Source: Gammaproteobacteria bacterium
GTDB taxonomy: Bacteria > Pseudomonadota > Gammaproteobacteria > Arenicellales > DRJH01
Reading direction: 5' to 3'
Length of the DNA stretch: 7,465 nucleotides
Assembly: GCA_011052285.1 (NCBI GenBank)
Contig: DRJH01000160.1
Coordinates: 1-7,465, forward strand
The translations under genes were made by a program, and so were the position numbers. Of this stretch, positions 1 to 7,227 are shown in pieces. Each line of letters starts with the position of its first letter. Position 1 is the first letter of the stretch. Under the pieces are notes generated by a model. That model had not been told where the DNA came from. It made no database searches and saw nothing but the letters and a program-made list of their open reading frames with translations.

Positions 1-766
1 TATAGCCCCAGGCGATAGTCCAAGGGTGTCCTGCGGTAAGCAAGGTGGCCAAATTAAGCAGTGCCAACATTAGTGCGCCGAACCATAGCGGCCAAGGCCC
101 ACCCAGCAGCCGGAAATTGCTGGTGTCGGGTGCTTCATCACTGTGACGGCTAATACGGTACAACAGCGCAGAAAGCAGCAGTAAAAAAAGCAACTGCAGT
201 GCCAGAGCGGACTGCCAACTACCGGTTAGTTGTGTCAGGGTGATGGTGCCCCAACTGGGTTGACGCCACCAGAAAGGCAGGTGTAGGGTGCCAATCACTG
301 AACCCGCCATAAATCCACTCAGGGTTACCAGCATGCGCCGATTGCCTCCACCAACGGTATACAGGGTACCCGAGGCACAGCCGTCCCCCAGTTGCATACC
401 GATACCGAATAAAAAGGCTCCCACCACCAGCATCAATGCTACCGGGGCGGTGGCACCATACAGTGTCAGTCCAAATAACTCACCTTTCGCGAGTAGTGGA
501 GCAAACAGTATTGAGGCAATGGCCAGCATCAATAACTGTGCTTGTACTCCTTGTGTCTGTCTTTTGACCAGGATAGCGCGGTAGGCTCCGGCAAAGCTAA
601 AGGCAGCCGAGTAGAGGGTAAGCCCCAGCAGCAGGGCAATAATCAATAGCAGTGATTGCTTTGCTCCAGAAATTAACCACACCCGCCAAAGTAATCCGCT
701 GCTTACCAGGATCGCAGTGATCAATGGCAGATTTAAGGGCTGTCGAACTGCTGTGTTATTCGTCAT
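1..766 (-). CDS. YeeE/YedE-type sulfur transport membrane protein, C-terminus cut by window edge
   Basis: This is an inner-membrane protein of the YeeE/YedE (Sulf_transp) family, some members of which import thiosulfate. 255 codons are visible with no stop, and the rest lies beyond the left edge. About seven hydrophobic segments can be seen, roughly at residues 13-32, 38-60, 77-95, 107-125, 144-163, 186-205 and 225-245. The family signature is at residues 120-160: FGIGMQLGDGCASGTLYTVG, then GGGNRRMLVTLSGFMAGSV. Cys130 is the only cysteine in the visible part and sits where the family has its conserved pore cysteine; a second half-repeat with another cysteine would be expected off-window. The ATG (766-764) overlaps the TGA of the upstream pentaheme cytochrome gene as ATGA, so translation is probably coupled. 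The family call is firm; thiosulfate as the substrate is inference. Confidence 0.88.
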   Translation of the reverse strand, partial: MTNNTAVRQPLNLPLITAILVSSGLLWRVWLISGAKQSLLLIIALLLGLTLYSAAFSFAGAYRAILVKRQTQGVQAQLLMLAIASILFAPLLAKGELFGLTLYGATAPVALMLVVGAFLFGIGMQLGDGCASGTLYTVGGGNRRMLVTLSGFMAGSVIGTLHLPFWWRQPSWGTITLTQLTGSWQSALALQLLFLLLLSALLYRISRHSDEAPDTSNFRLLGGPWPLWFGALMLALLNLATLLTAGHPWTIAWGY

Positions 767-1962
767 TGTATAACTAACGAAAATACCTTATCATATATGA
801 TGAATATGGAGTTGCGGCTCTCCTGATATGCTTGTTGCAGCAGTATGCGCCCTTTTTGTGGTCCATTCGAGGCCAGCACTGTTTTGTAAAAGCGGCGATA
901 GAAGTTATCTGGATCGACCTTGATCCAGACCCTTAGCTTGCTGCCCGCAGGGGGCATAGCATACTGATAGTTCACTACGAAGGTCTTACCCGGAGCAATT
1001 CGTGTATCGAATAACTCCCGGGATAGGTCCATAGCGACATCACGGCCAATGACTGCCTGACGAAGACTTTCGGTAATTGGTTGACCAGATGTGTCGATCA
1101 ACTGAGCGTTGATATAGATTTTGGGTGTTACATAGGTAGGAAAACGATGTCCGGTACCGCTGTTGCGAACCGCGATGGGTATACTGAGCTGTTGTTTGTC
1201 TGAAGCAAATCCAGCAGGTATTTTCACCTCGATCTGTATGCCCCTTTTTACCATCTCCGGGTCATGGATGCCGCGCCACAAGTGGCGCCGATCCGGCATA
1301 TGACAGGTCTGACACTGGATGTCCTTTGCTGCATAGGAACTCGCCTTCCACTCTTCCAGAGTATTCTCTAGCAACTTGCCGTTGAGAGCAAAACCTTCTT
1401 GACTGAATTGATGACAACCAGCGCAGAATTCAGAGCGGGTAAACTCCGGGCGTGGTGTGAATCCATTGTGAGGCGTTGTGGCTCCGGAAGAGCGTTCGGA
1501 TGTCACCCTGGCCGGAGGCCCAAAGACCTTCCTTTTGCGCAGATGACAGGCGGCACAGACCATACCGTGAGAGCGCAGTTCAGGGTCTGATACCGGACTG
1601 TTTGGCTGTTGCTCTGCCAGTGGTGCATGACATTGCTGACACAAGGTAACTGTATCCGGGTCACCCGGTAGCATATCGACCAGCTGTCCCATAATCCCCG
1701 GCCCCATCGCCTTGCTGTGTCGGGCACCGCTCCAGTCTTCGAATTCCTGCTGATGACAGTTGCCACAGGCAGCAGGCTTAAGATCACTTTCCAATACCGA
1801 ATAATGAGTGGGGGCTGGGCCCTGGGCGCCGATAGGGTGTTGCCAGTGCTGCTGTAGAAAATCGCTCCTGGCACTGTCAGGTGGTAACAGGCTAGCGAAA
1901 AATACCAGTAGAAAATATAGCCATGACGGAGCTGAAGCGTTGTTGCCGAGGTGGTTGTTCAT
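763..1962 (-). CDS. secreted pentaheme c-type cytochrome
   Basis: A 399-residue exported multiheme cytochrome, probably a periplasmic electron carrier or oxidoreductase. Five CxxCH heme sites are visible at residues 66 (CGNCH), 108 (CQQCH), 136 (CAACH), 180 (CAGCH) and 217 (CQTCH). The first, followed by a W and an RHSKAMGPG stretch, resembles cytochrome c554-like multiheme proteins. After residue about 240 there are no more hemes; a beta-rich, Ig-like tail with the motif GTGHRFPT follows. The ATG at 1962 was chosen because it places the hydrophobic stretch WLYFLLVFFASLL near the N-terminus as a signal peptide with possible cleavage after DSA. GAGGA lies 11 nt upstream. An in-frame ATG at 2028 (421 residues) adds basic residues but gives an unusually long n-region, and cannot be excluded. 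The gene follows the NPC-repeat cytochrome and overlaps the YeeE-type gene by 4 bp. The exact family and redox partner are not recognised. Confidence 0.88.
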   Translation of the reverse strand: MNNHLGNNASAPSWLYFLLVFFASLLPPDSARSDFLQQHWQHPIGAQGPAPTHYSVLESDLKPAACGNCHQQEFEDWSGARHSKAMGPGIMGQLVDMLPGDPDTVTLCQQCHAPLAEQQPNSPVSDPELRSHGMVCAACHLRKRKVFGPPARVTSERSSGATTPHNGFTPRPEFTRSEFCAGCHQFSQEGFALNGKLLENTLEEWKASSYAAKDIQCQTCHMPDRRHLWRGIHDPEMVKRGIQIEVKIPAGFASDKQQLSIPIAVRNSGTGHRFPTYVTPKIYINAQLIDTSGQPITESLRQAVIGRDVAMDLSRELFDTRIAPGKTFVVNYQYAMPPAGSKLRVWIKVDPDNFYRRFYKTVLASNGPQKGRILLQQAYQESRNSIFIIYDKVFSLVIQ

Positions 1963-2056
1963 AATGGCTCGGATCCTCAGTACCGGGTCTATTGCATAAC
2001 CAAGATGGCTGGATCGTGGGGTCGCCATGAGGCAACCCCGCAGACCATCAGACTAA

Positions 2057-2797
2057 TTAGCCCCCACAGGGGTTCTTGGCGGCACAGGGATTCATCATGC
2101 TACCAGCTGTAGTTTGTCGCATGTATGTTTTCTGTACTTTCTCTACGTAGGCTGTCAGTGCGGCCAATTCACGAGAGTCCCAGGGAAGTGGGTTGGACTC
2201 CATTGGTGCCACCAGGCAGAACTGAACCATTTCGTCGGCATGTACAGCAGTAACACCAGCCTTGTCATTGGTCATTTGGACATAGTGCGGATAAGCTTTG
2301 GCGAAAGAGCTGTTGTAGAGTTCCGAATCATTGTGACAGGAATTGCAAGAGAGTCCGTTGCCGCTCAGCTTTGGATCTTTGAACAATTTTTCACCCAGCT
2401 GTTCCAGATTTGCCCGGTTGCCACTGAATAAGTGGGTGCCAGCAGGGCGGATTACGCGCTTAGGATCAATAGTAGTACGGGCCGCACAGGGATTCACTGC
2501 TGGTTTTTTCATCCCACAGGGATTCATGGCTGGTTTGGCAGCACAAGGATTAGCTGCAGGGGCAGCCATAGCCGGTTTTTTCATTCCGCATGGATTCATG
2601 GCTGGTTTGGCAGCACAAAGATTGGCCGCAGGGGGAGTCACTGCCGGTTTTTTCATCCCACAAGGGTTCTTAGCAGAACAAGGATTGGTTGTATCGGGGG
2701 TTGCTGCACTAACCGTGCCCGCAGCACTTAGAGCAAGTCCTCCAATCAGCAGGGTGAGCACACTGCGGTAGAAGTTAGACCTGATTATATTCATCAT
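2057..2797 (-). CDS. secreted monoheme cytochrome c with Cys-Pro (NPC) repeat region
   Basis: A 246-residue exported protein. Residues 1-31 form a signal peptide (basic start, SVLTLLIGGLALSAAG core, cleavage near VSA/AT). Residues 38-107 are a low-complexity region alternating NPC(A/S)AK and NPCGMKK with Pro/Ala linkers: seven cysteines, six of them in NPC and one in NLC. Residues 110-225 form a class-I-like cytochrome c domain with one heme site, CNSCH, at 151-155; a probable axial Met lies in the VAPMESNPLPWDS segment (about Met199). The C-terminus ends with two more NPC units. The start is set by a strong Shine-Dalgarno (AGAGGAGA) 7 nt before the ATG at 2797; a second ATG follows directly, and an upstream in-frame TTG at 2815 lacks this support. 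It is the first gene of the minus-strand cytochrome/YeeE unit. The repeat's function is unknown; metal binding or disulfide cross-linking are guesses. Confidence 0.9.
   Translation of the reverse strand: MMNIIRSNFYRSVLTLLIGGLALSAAGTVSAATPDTTNPCSAKNPCGMKKPAVTPPAANLCAAKPAMNPCGMKKPAMAAPAANPCAAKPAMNPCGMKKPAVNPCAARTTIDPKRVIRPAGTHLFSGNRANLEQLGEKLFKDPKLSGNGLSCNSCHNDSELYNSSFAKAYPHYVQMTNDKAGVTAVHADEMVQFCLVAPMESNPLPWDSRELAALTAYVEKVQKTYMRQTTAGSMMNPCAAKNPCGG
2502..2690 (-). repeat. 72-bp in-frame tandem repeat inside the NPC cytochrome gene
   Basis: Copies begin at 2502, 2574 and 2646 on the plus strand, each recognisable by GGTTTTTTCAT; the third is partial and diverges after about 2690. The first two copies agree at 62 of 72 positions by direct comparison. 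The period equals 24 codons, so copy gain or loss would keep the reading frame. Each unit encodes one NPCAAK-type and one NPCGMKK-type motif with a Pro/Ala linker. Confidence 0.85.
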
Positions 2798-2804
2798 ATT
2801 GTTC

Positions 2805-2812
2805 TCTCCTCT
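2805..2812 (-). promoter_or_regulatory. ribosome binding site of the NPC-repeat cytochrome gene
   Basis: On the minus strand this reads AGAGGAGA, a near-ideal Shine-Dalgarno sequence 7 nt before the ATG at 2797. It decides the start in favour of 2797 over the in-frame TTG at 2815. Confidence 0.75.
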
Positions 2813-2844
2813 CAAGTTTGTGTAACAGAAATAGGCATCCTTAC

Positions 2845-2873
2845 ATCATAGGCACCATTTTTCACACCCATTA
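2845..2873 (-). promoter_or_regulatory. candidate weak promoter of the cytochrome/YeeE unit
   Basis: On the minus strand a good -10 box, TATGAT, lies at 2850-2845. At 17 bp spacing the -35 position (2873-2868) is TAATGG, a poor match that overlaps the first of two phased repeats. The predicted leader is about 40 nt. A weak -35 next to repeats fits an activator-dependent promoter, but this is inference from sequence only. Confidence 0.3.
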
Positions 2874-2901
2874 GACCATATTTTTCACACCCAATGAACC
2901 A
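2854..2901. repeat. pair of 23-bp-phased direct repeats, candidate regulator sites
   Basis: The core TTTTTCACACCCA occurs at 2858-2870 and again, exactly, at 2881-2893. Both copies are flanked by ACCAT on the left and an ACCA after a short spacer on the right. Read on the minus strand the core is TGGGTGTGAAAAA. The 23-bp phase is about two helical turns, so a protein dimer pair could bind on one DNA face. The repeats lie 61-104 bp upstream of the NPC-cytochrome ATG, next to its candidate -35. The cognate regulator is not in the window. Confidence 0.5.
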
Positions 2902-2940
2902 TCATTTAACGACTAAAGTTTCAATGTTGGGAGCTATTCT

Positions 2941-2970
2941 ATGAAAATACTCAAAAAACTAAGGTGGTAA
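2941..2970 (+). CDS. possible 9-codon leader ORF
   Basis: ATG to TAA encodes MKILKKLRW. GGGAG at 2929-2933 lies 7 nt before the ATG, a sensible Shine-Dalgarno spacing. Its last codons contain AAGGTGG, which would serve as the ribosome site for the next small ORF at 2973. The basic composition and position are leader-like, but a 10-codon ORF with a ribosome site can arise by chance. Confidence 0.2.
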   Translation: MKILKKLRW

Positions 2971-2972
2971 TC

Positions 2973-3119
2973 ATGTTCTGGACCTGTTGTAGCAGTAGCT
3001 TCGAACGAGAGCGGAACTTGGTACAGGGCAGTAGACATTGCTGGTTTCATTGTGCTGAATTTGATTGCCCAAGCCATAGCGGTCCAGGCCTATTCTCGGA
3101 CGGCCTCCAGGGAGAATAG
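2973..3119 (+). CDS. possible 48-residue Cys/His-rich small protein
   Basis: An ATG preceded by AAGGTGG at 2961-2967 (5 nt spacing) opens 48 codons ending in TAG. The product has five cysteines (5, 6, 23, 27, 32) and nearby histidines (22, 26, 35), including the stretch HCWFHCAEFDC, which could bind a metal. It has no signal peptide or membrane segment. I recognise no family. Codon use is not clearly gene-like, and another frame in the same stretch is also open (GTG at 3052 to 3237), so this may be non-coding or decayed sequence. The 30-bp inverted-repeat region at 3089-3120 overlaps its end. Confidence 0.2.
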   Translation: MFWTCCSSSFERERNLVQGSRHCWFHCAEFDCPSHSGPGLFSDGLQGE

Positions 3120-3120
3120 G
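3089..3120. repeat. 9-bp perfect inverted repeat (hairpin)
   Basis: CCTATTCTC at 3089-3097 pairs perfectly with GAGAATAGG at 3112-3120 across a 14-nt loop. No T-run follows on either strand, so it is not a standard intrinsic terminator. It lies 138 bp before the racemase start and could be a leader-RNA hairpin or a protein site. Confidence 0.4.
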
Positions 3121-3257
3121 GCATATTTGAAAAGCCTCCAAGATCCAGCGCCCCAACCTGGTTACTTGATAATTATCGGTTCCGAGCCGGCTTGTGAAAA
3201 CCTGCTATTCAGGCCACAATGCGATCAATCAATTTGAACCCCTATCGAGGACATGTG

Positions 3258-3950
3258 ATGAAACTGCTCGGCCTGCTGGGTGGCATGAGCTGGGAATCTA
3301 CTCAGACGTATTATCAGCTGCTTAACCGGGGTGTGGCAGAACGTCTCGGGGGTCTGCACTCTGCGCGCTGCCTGCTGTATTCCGTGGATTTTGCCGAAAT
3401 CGAGGCACTACAAAGCCAGGGGGCGTGGCAGCAGGCGACCATATTGCTGGCTGAGGCTGCCATAGCCTTGGAAACAGCCGGTGCCGAGGGCCTGGTGATC
3501 TGTACCAACACCATGCACAAACTGGCCGATGCCATCGCATGCCGGATCACAATTCCTTTGCTGCATATTGTCGACGCTACCGGCCAGGCCATCCGGGAAC
3601 GGCAACTGCAGACTGTCGGCCTGCTGGGCACCCGCTTCACCATGCAGGAAGCCTTTTATCGGCAACGCCTCGAAGAGGGCTATCACCTGCAGGTATTAAC
3701 GCCTCCGGCAGCGGAACAGATCGAAGTGGATCGCATTATTTATGACGAGTTGTGTCGCGGCCGGATACGGGAAAACTCCAGACGGATATATCGGCAGACC
3801 ATCACCGCGCTGGTGGAGCAGGGTGCCCAGGGCATCATCCTGGGCTGTACCGAAATCGGTCTGTTGGTCAGCACCCAGGATAGTCCGGTTCCGGTTTTTG
3901 ATACCACCGCATTGCATGCCACCATGGCCATCGATTTCTCCCTGTCATGA
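3258..3950 (+). CDS. aspartate/glutamate racemase family protein (YgeA/RacX-like)
   Basis: A 230-residue cytosolic, cofactor-independent amino acid racemase of the Asp/Glu racemase superfamily. These enzymes use two cysteines as opposing acid/base catalysts. Here they are Cys82 in the motif GLVICTNTMHK and Cys197 in IILGCTEIGLL. The N-terminal GLLGGMSWEST signature and the length match the YgeA/RacX subgroup; E. coli YgeA is reported to act on homoserine. The ATG at 3258 is preferred over one at 3219 because GAGG lies 7 nt upstream and MKLLGLLGGMSW is the usual family N-terminus. It is followed 49 nt later by kbl and then tdh, so it probably belongs to the same transcript. The substrate is not shown by the sequence; a D- or L-amino acid connected to threonine or homoserine is a guess from context. 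Confidence 0.9.
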   Translation: MKLLGLLGGMSWESTQTYYQLLNRGVAERLGGLHSARCLLYSVDFAEIEALQSQGAWQQATILLAEAAIALETAGAEGLVICTNTMHKLADAIACRITIPLLHIVDATGQAIRERQLQTVGLLGTRFTMQEAFYRQRLEEGYHLQVLTPPAAEQIEVDRIIYDELCRGRIRENSRRIYRQTITALVEQGAQGIILGCTEIGLLVSTQDSPVPVFDTTALHATMAIDFSLS

Positions 3951-3971
3951 AAAGGGCTTTGATCCCTTTTT
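3950..3971 (+). terminator. weak hairpin between racemase gene and kbl, possible attenuator
   Basis: AAAAGGG at 3950-3956 can pair with CCCTTTT at 3964-3970 over a 7-nt loop, followed by only one more T. A second pyrimidine run (CCCCTTTTT, 3979-3986 region) offers an alternative partner. With just three G-C pairs it is at best a leaky terminator that could lower kbl-tdh expression relative to the racemase. Confidence 0.25.
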
Positions 3972-3999
3972 CACTGGCCCCTTTTTCTTGAGTGATTAT

Positions 4000-5190
4000 A
4001 TGAATAAAGCCTTTGTCAACCACTTGTCGCAGCAGCTTGAATCCCTGCGTGCTGATGGGCTGTATAAATCCGAACGGGTCATAACTTCACAACAGGCCGC
4101 TGAGATCGAGATCACCTCGGGTGAGCGGGTGCTGAACTTTTGTGCTAACAATTACCTGGGGCTGGCCAATAATGCCGAGTTGGTCGCTGCCGGCAAAGCG
4201 GCACTGGGTCGCTATGGCTACGGCATGGCCTCGGTACGATTCATCTGTGGCACCCAGCAGGTGCACAAACAACTGGAGGCAAAGATTGCCACTTTTCTGG
4301 GCCTGGGGGATGCGATCCTCTATTCGAGCTGCTTTGATGCCAATGGGGGTCTTTTTGAAACCCTGCTCGATGAGCGTGACGCCATCATTTCCGATGCCTT
4401 GAATCATGCCTCCATTATCGATGGCGTGCGCCTGTGCAAAGCACGACGCCTGCGTTATGCTAACAATGACATGACCGCATTGGAACAACTGTTGCAAGCC
4501 ACAGCGGATGCCCGCTTCCGGCTTATCGCTACCGATGGGGTATTTTCCATGGACGGCATTATTGCCAACCTGCAGGGGATCTGCGATCTGGCCGAGCAGT
4601 ACGATGCCATGGTGATGGTGGACGACAGTCATGCCGTCGGTTTTATCGGCGACCACGGCCACGGTTCAGCCGAGTACTGCGGTGTCGAGGGCCGTGTCGA
4701 TCTGATTACCGGCACCCTGGGCAAGGCACTCGGTGGTGCGTCCGGCGGCTATACAGCCGGTAATGCCACAGTCATCGAGTGGCTGCGCCAGTGCTCACGC
4801 CCCTATCTCTTTTCCAATACCCTGGCCCCGGTGATTGCCGCGACTTCGCTGAAGGTCCTTGATCTGATCGAAAATGGTACCAAGCTGCGCAGCAAATTGT
4901 ACGCCAACAGTGCCCGGTTTCGCTCCAGCATGACCCGGCTTGGCTTCAAACTCGGAGGTTCTGATCACCCCATTATTCCGGTCCTGCTCGGCGATGCAGC
5001 ACTGGCACAGGCCATGGCGGAAAAAATGCTGGGAAAAGGCATCTATGTGATCGGTTTCAGTTATCCCGTTGTACCGCAGGGCCAGGCACGCATCCGTACC
5101 CAGATGTCCGCTGCCCACGGTTTCGAAGATATTGATCGGGCTGTTGACGCCTTTGCCGAAGTCGGCCGCGAACTGGATATTATCGCTTAG
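4000..5190 (+). CDS. kbl: 2-amino-3-ketobutyrate CoA ligase (glycine C-acetyltransferase)
   Basis: A PLP enzyme of the alpha-oxoamine synthase family that cleaves 2-amino-3-ketobutyrate with CoA to glycine and acetyl-CoA, the second step of threonine degradation, in the cytosol. The 396 residues match the E. coli enzyme's length (398). Visible landmarks are NFCANNYLGL (46-55), NHAS with the PLP-stacking His136, DDSHAVGF with Asp208, the PLP-binding Lys242 in GTLGKALGGASGGY, and RIRTQMSAAH (364-373) with the substrate carboxylate arginine. The start at 4000 gives the normal Kbl N-terminus MNKAFVNHL; the frame stays open upstream into the racemase gene, but that extension has no family match. 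The ribosome site is weak (TTGAG). The stop overlaps the tdh Shine-Dalgarno, so kbl and tdh are co-expressed. Confidence 0.97.
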   Translation: MNKAFVNHLSQQLESLRADGLYKSERVITSQQAAEIEITSGERVLNFCANNYLGLANNAELVAAGKAALGRYGYGMASVRFICGTQQVHKQLEAKIATFLGLGDAILYSSCFDANGGLFETLLDERDAIISDALNHASIIDGVRLCKARRLRYANNDMTALEQLLQATADARFRLIATDGVFSMDGIIANLQGICDLAEQYDAMVMVDDSHAVGFIGDHGHGSAEYCGVEGRVDLITGTLGKALGGASGGYTAGNATVIEWLRQCSRPYLFSNTLAPVIAATSLKVLDLIENGTKLRSKLYANSARFRSSMTRLGFKLGGSDHPIIPVLLGDAALAQAMAEKMLGKGIYVIGFSYPVVPQGQARIRTQMSAAHGFEDIDRAVDAFAEVGRELDIIA

Positions 5191-5200
5191 GAGCAAGACC

Positions 5201-6238
<1,038 letters not shown>

Positions 6239-6246
6239 ATCAGCCG

Positions 6247-7227
6247 TCACAAATCTTCCAACGGGCTGACCACCCCTTCGCCACCCTGTTTCAGCACATG
6301 GGTGTAAATCATGGTCGTTTGTAAATCCCTGTGCCCCAGCAATGATTGAATGGTACGGATGTCCGTGCCCCGCTGCAGCAAATGAGTGGCAAAGCTGTGA
6401 CGAAAGGTGTGCGCACTCACCTTTTTCTCAATGCCAGCCTTACCCACGGCCCGCTTGATGGCTTTATTCACGACCGACTGATCCAGGTGATGGCGGCGCA
6501 TCACGCCACTGCGCGGATCGATCGCCAGTTTCTTGCTCGGAAATACATACTGCCAATTCCATTCCGTCTCGGCATTCGGATACTTGCGGGCCAGGGCAAA
6601 GGGCAGATAGACCGCCCCAAATCCGGCGGCCAGATCCTGCTCATGAATCACGCGCATCCGTTCTAAATGATTGTTCAGCAATCCCTCCAGATTGGCCGGA
6701 AAAGGCGTGACCCGATCCTTATTCCCTTTGCCGTTGCGTACCGTGACCTGCTTATAGCCGTAATCAATATCCTGAACCCGCAAACGCACCGCCTCGGTAA
6801 TCCGCAGACCACAGCCGTATAACAGCTTTGCCACCAATTCCGAGGTGCCCACCATAAGAGCCAGGACCTGCTTGGTCTCCGCCCGCGTCAGCACCACGGG
6901 AATACGTTGCTCCTTGCGCGAGCGCACGGCCGATACATGCTCAAAAGGTTGCTCCAATACCCGTCTGTATAAAAATACCAGTGCGTTGAAAGCCTGATTC
7001 TGCGTCGAAGCCGCCACATTCTCATGCACCGCCAGATGGGTAAGAAAATCCTCCACCTTGCGTACCGGGTCAACAAACAAGGCATCCCTTGAGTCCAGTC
7101 GATGGAAACGAATAAAACGAGCAACCCAGTCGCAGTAAGCCCGCTCGGTATGGTATGAGTAATGCAGATAGCGCAACCTGTCGCGCATTTCTTCCAGCAG
7201 AGTTTTCCGGGAATTCAATGTTGACAT
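6247..7227 (-). CDS. intI: integron integrase (IntI-type tyrosine recombinase)
   Basis: A 326-residue site-specific tyrosine recombinase that joins gene cassettes at attI/attC sites. Catalytic residues are Arg142 (GCGLRITEA), Lys167 (GKGNKDR), His273 and Arg276 (AHTFRHSFATHL), His299 (LLGHRD) and Tyr308 (IYTHV); all are present and each lies four residues before its class 1 IntI1 counterpart. The segment at about 204-250, with YLPFALARKYPNAETEWNWQ, YVFPS and DPRSGVMRRHH, is the integron-specific insertion absent from XerC/D, which separates IntI from ordinary recombinases. The N-terminus (LLEEMRDRLRYLHYSYHTE) is the usual core-binding start. ATG 7227 was chosen because it matches IntI length; a TTG at 7299 would add 24 residues encoded over the candidate promoter. 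The gene appears intact. It points away from the putative cassette end, as is usual, and is convergent with tdh. Confidence 0.95.
   Translation of the reverse strand: MSTLNSRKTLLEEMRDRLRYLHYSYHTERAYCDWVARFIRFHRLDSRDALFVDPVRKVEDFLTHLAVHENVAASTQNQAFNALVFLYRRVLEQPFEHVSAVRSRKEQRIPVVLTRAETKQVLALMVGTSELVAKLLYGCGLRITEAVRLRVQDIDYGYKQVTVRNGKGNKDRVTPFPANLEGLLNNHLERMRVIHEQDLAAGFGAVYLPFALARKYPNAETEWNWQYVFPSKKLAIDPRSGVMRRHHLDQSVVNKAIKRAVGKAGIEKKVSAHTFRHSFATHLLQRGTDIRTIQSLLGHRDLQTTMIYTHVLKQGGEGVVSPLEDL

Larger units (their letters stand above)
2798..3257. other. 460-bp divergent intergenic region
   Basis: This region separates the minus-strand cytochrome unit from the plus-strand threonine-degradation unit. 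It holds the cytochrome ribosome site and candidate promoter, the 23-bp-phased repeats, two doubtful small plus-strand ORFs and an inverted repeat. A convincing sigma-70 promoter for the plus-strand genes was not found: TTGATA at 3166-3171 has no good -10 partner. No tRNA or recognisable riboswitch was seen. Confidence 0.6.

Noticed and set aside
288..584. 98-codon plus-strand ORF
   Set aside because: It is antisense to the YeeE-type gene, whose frame carries the family motif and membrane segments; the plus-strand product has no recognisable features.
2502..2690. CRISPR-like array
   Set aside because: The 72-bp units are directly adjacent with no spacers and encode protein repeats.
2114..2771. 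Three overlapping plus-strand ORFs, one with GFFIPQGFMAGLAAQG-like repeats
   Set aside because: They are the antisense of the NPC-repeat cytochrome; the apparent repeat protein is only the 72-bp DNA repeat read on the other strand.
2971..3156. 61-codon minus-strand ORF
   Set aside because: No ribosome site, no family likeness, and it overlaps other equally plausible frames.
3052..3237. 61-codon plus-strand ORF starting at GTG with a hydrophobic start
   Set aside because: It has no good ribosome site and no recognised family. The frame upstream is open only back to the TAA of the 9-codon ORF, so it may be decayed sequence rather than a gene.
3742..3999. Longer kbl start inside the racemase gene
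   Set aside because: The extra 86 residues look like an out-of-frame reading of the racemase; Kbl length and N-terminus match a start at 4000.
5069..5200. Longer tdh start inside kbl
   Set aside because: ATG 5201 has a Shine-Dalgarno and gives the normal Tdh N-terminus; the extension is out-of-frame kbl.
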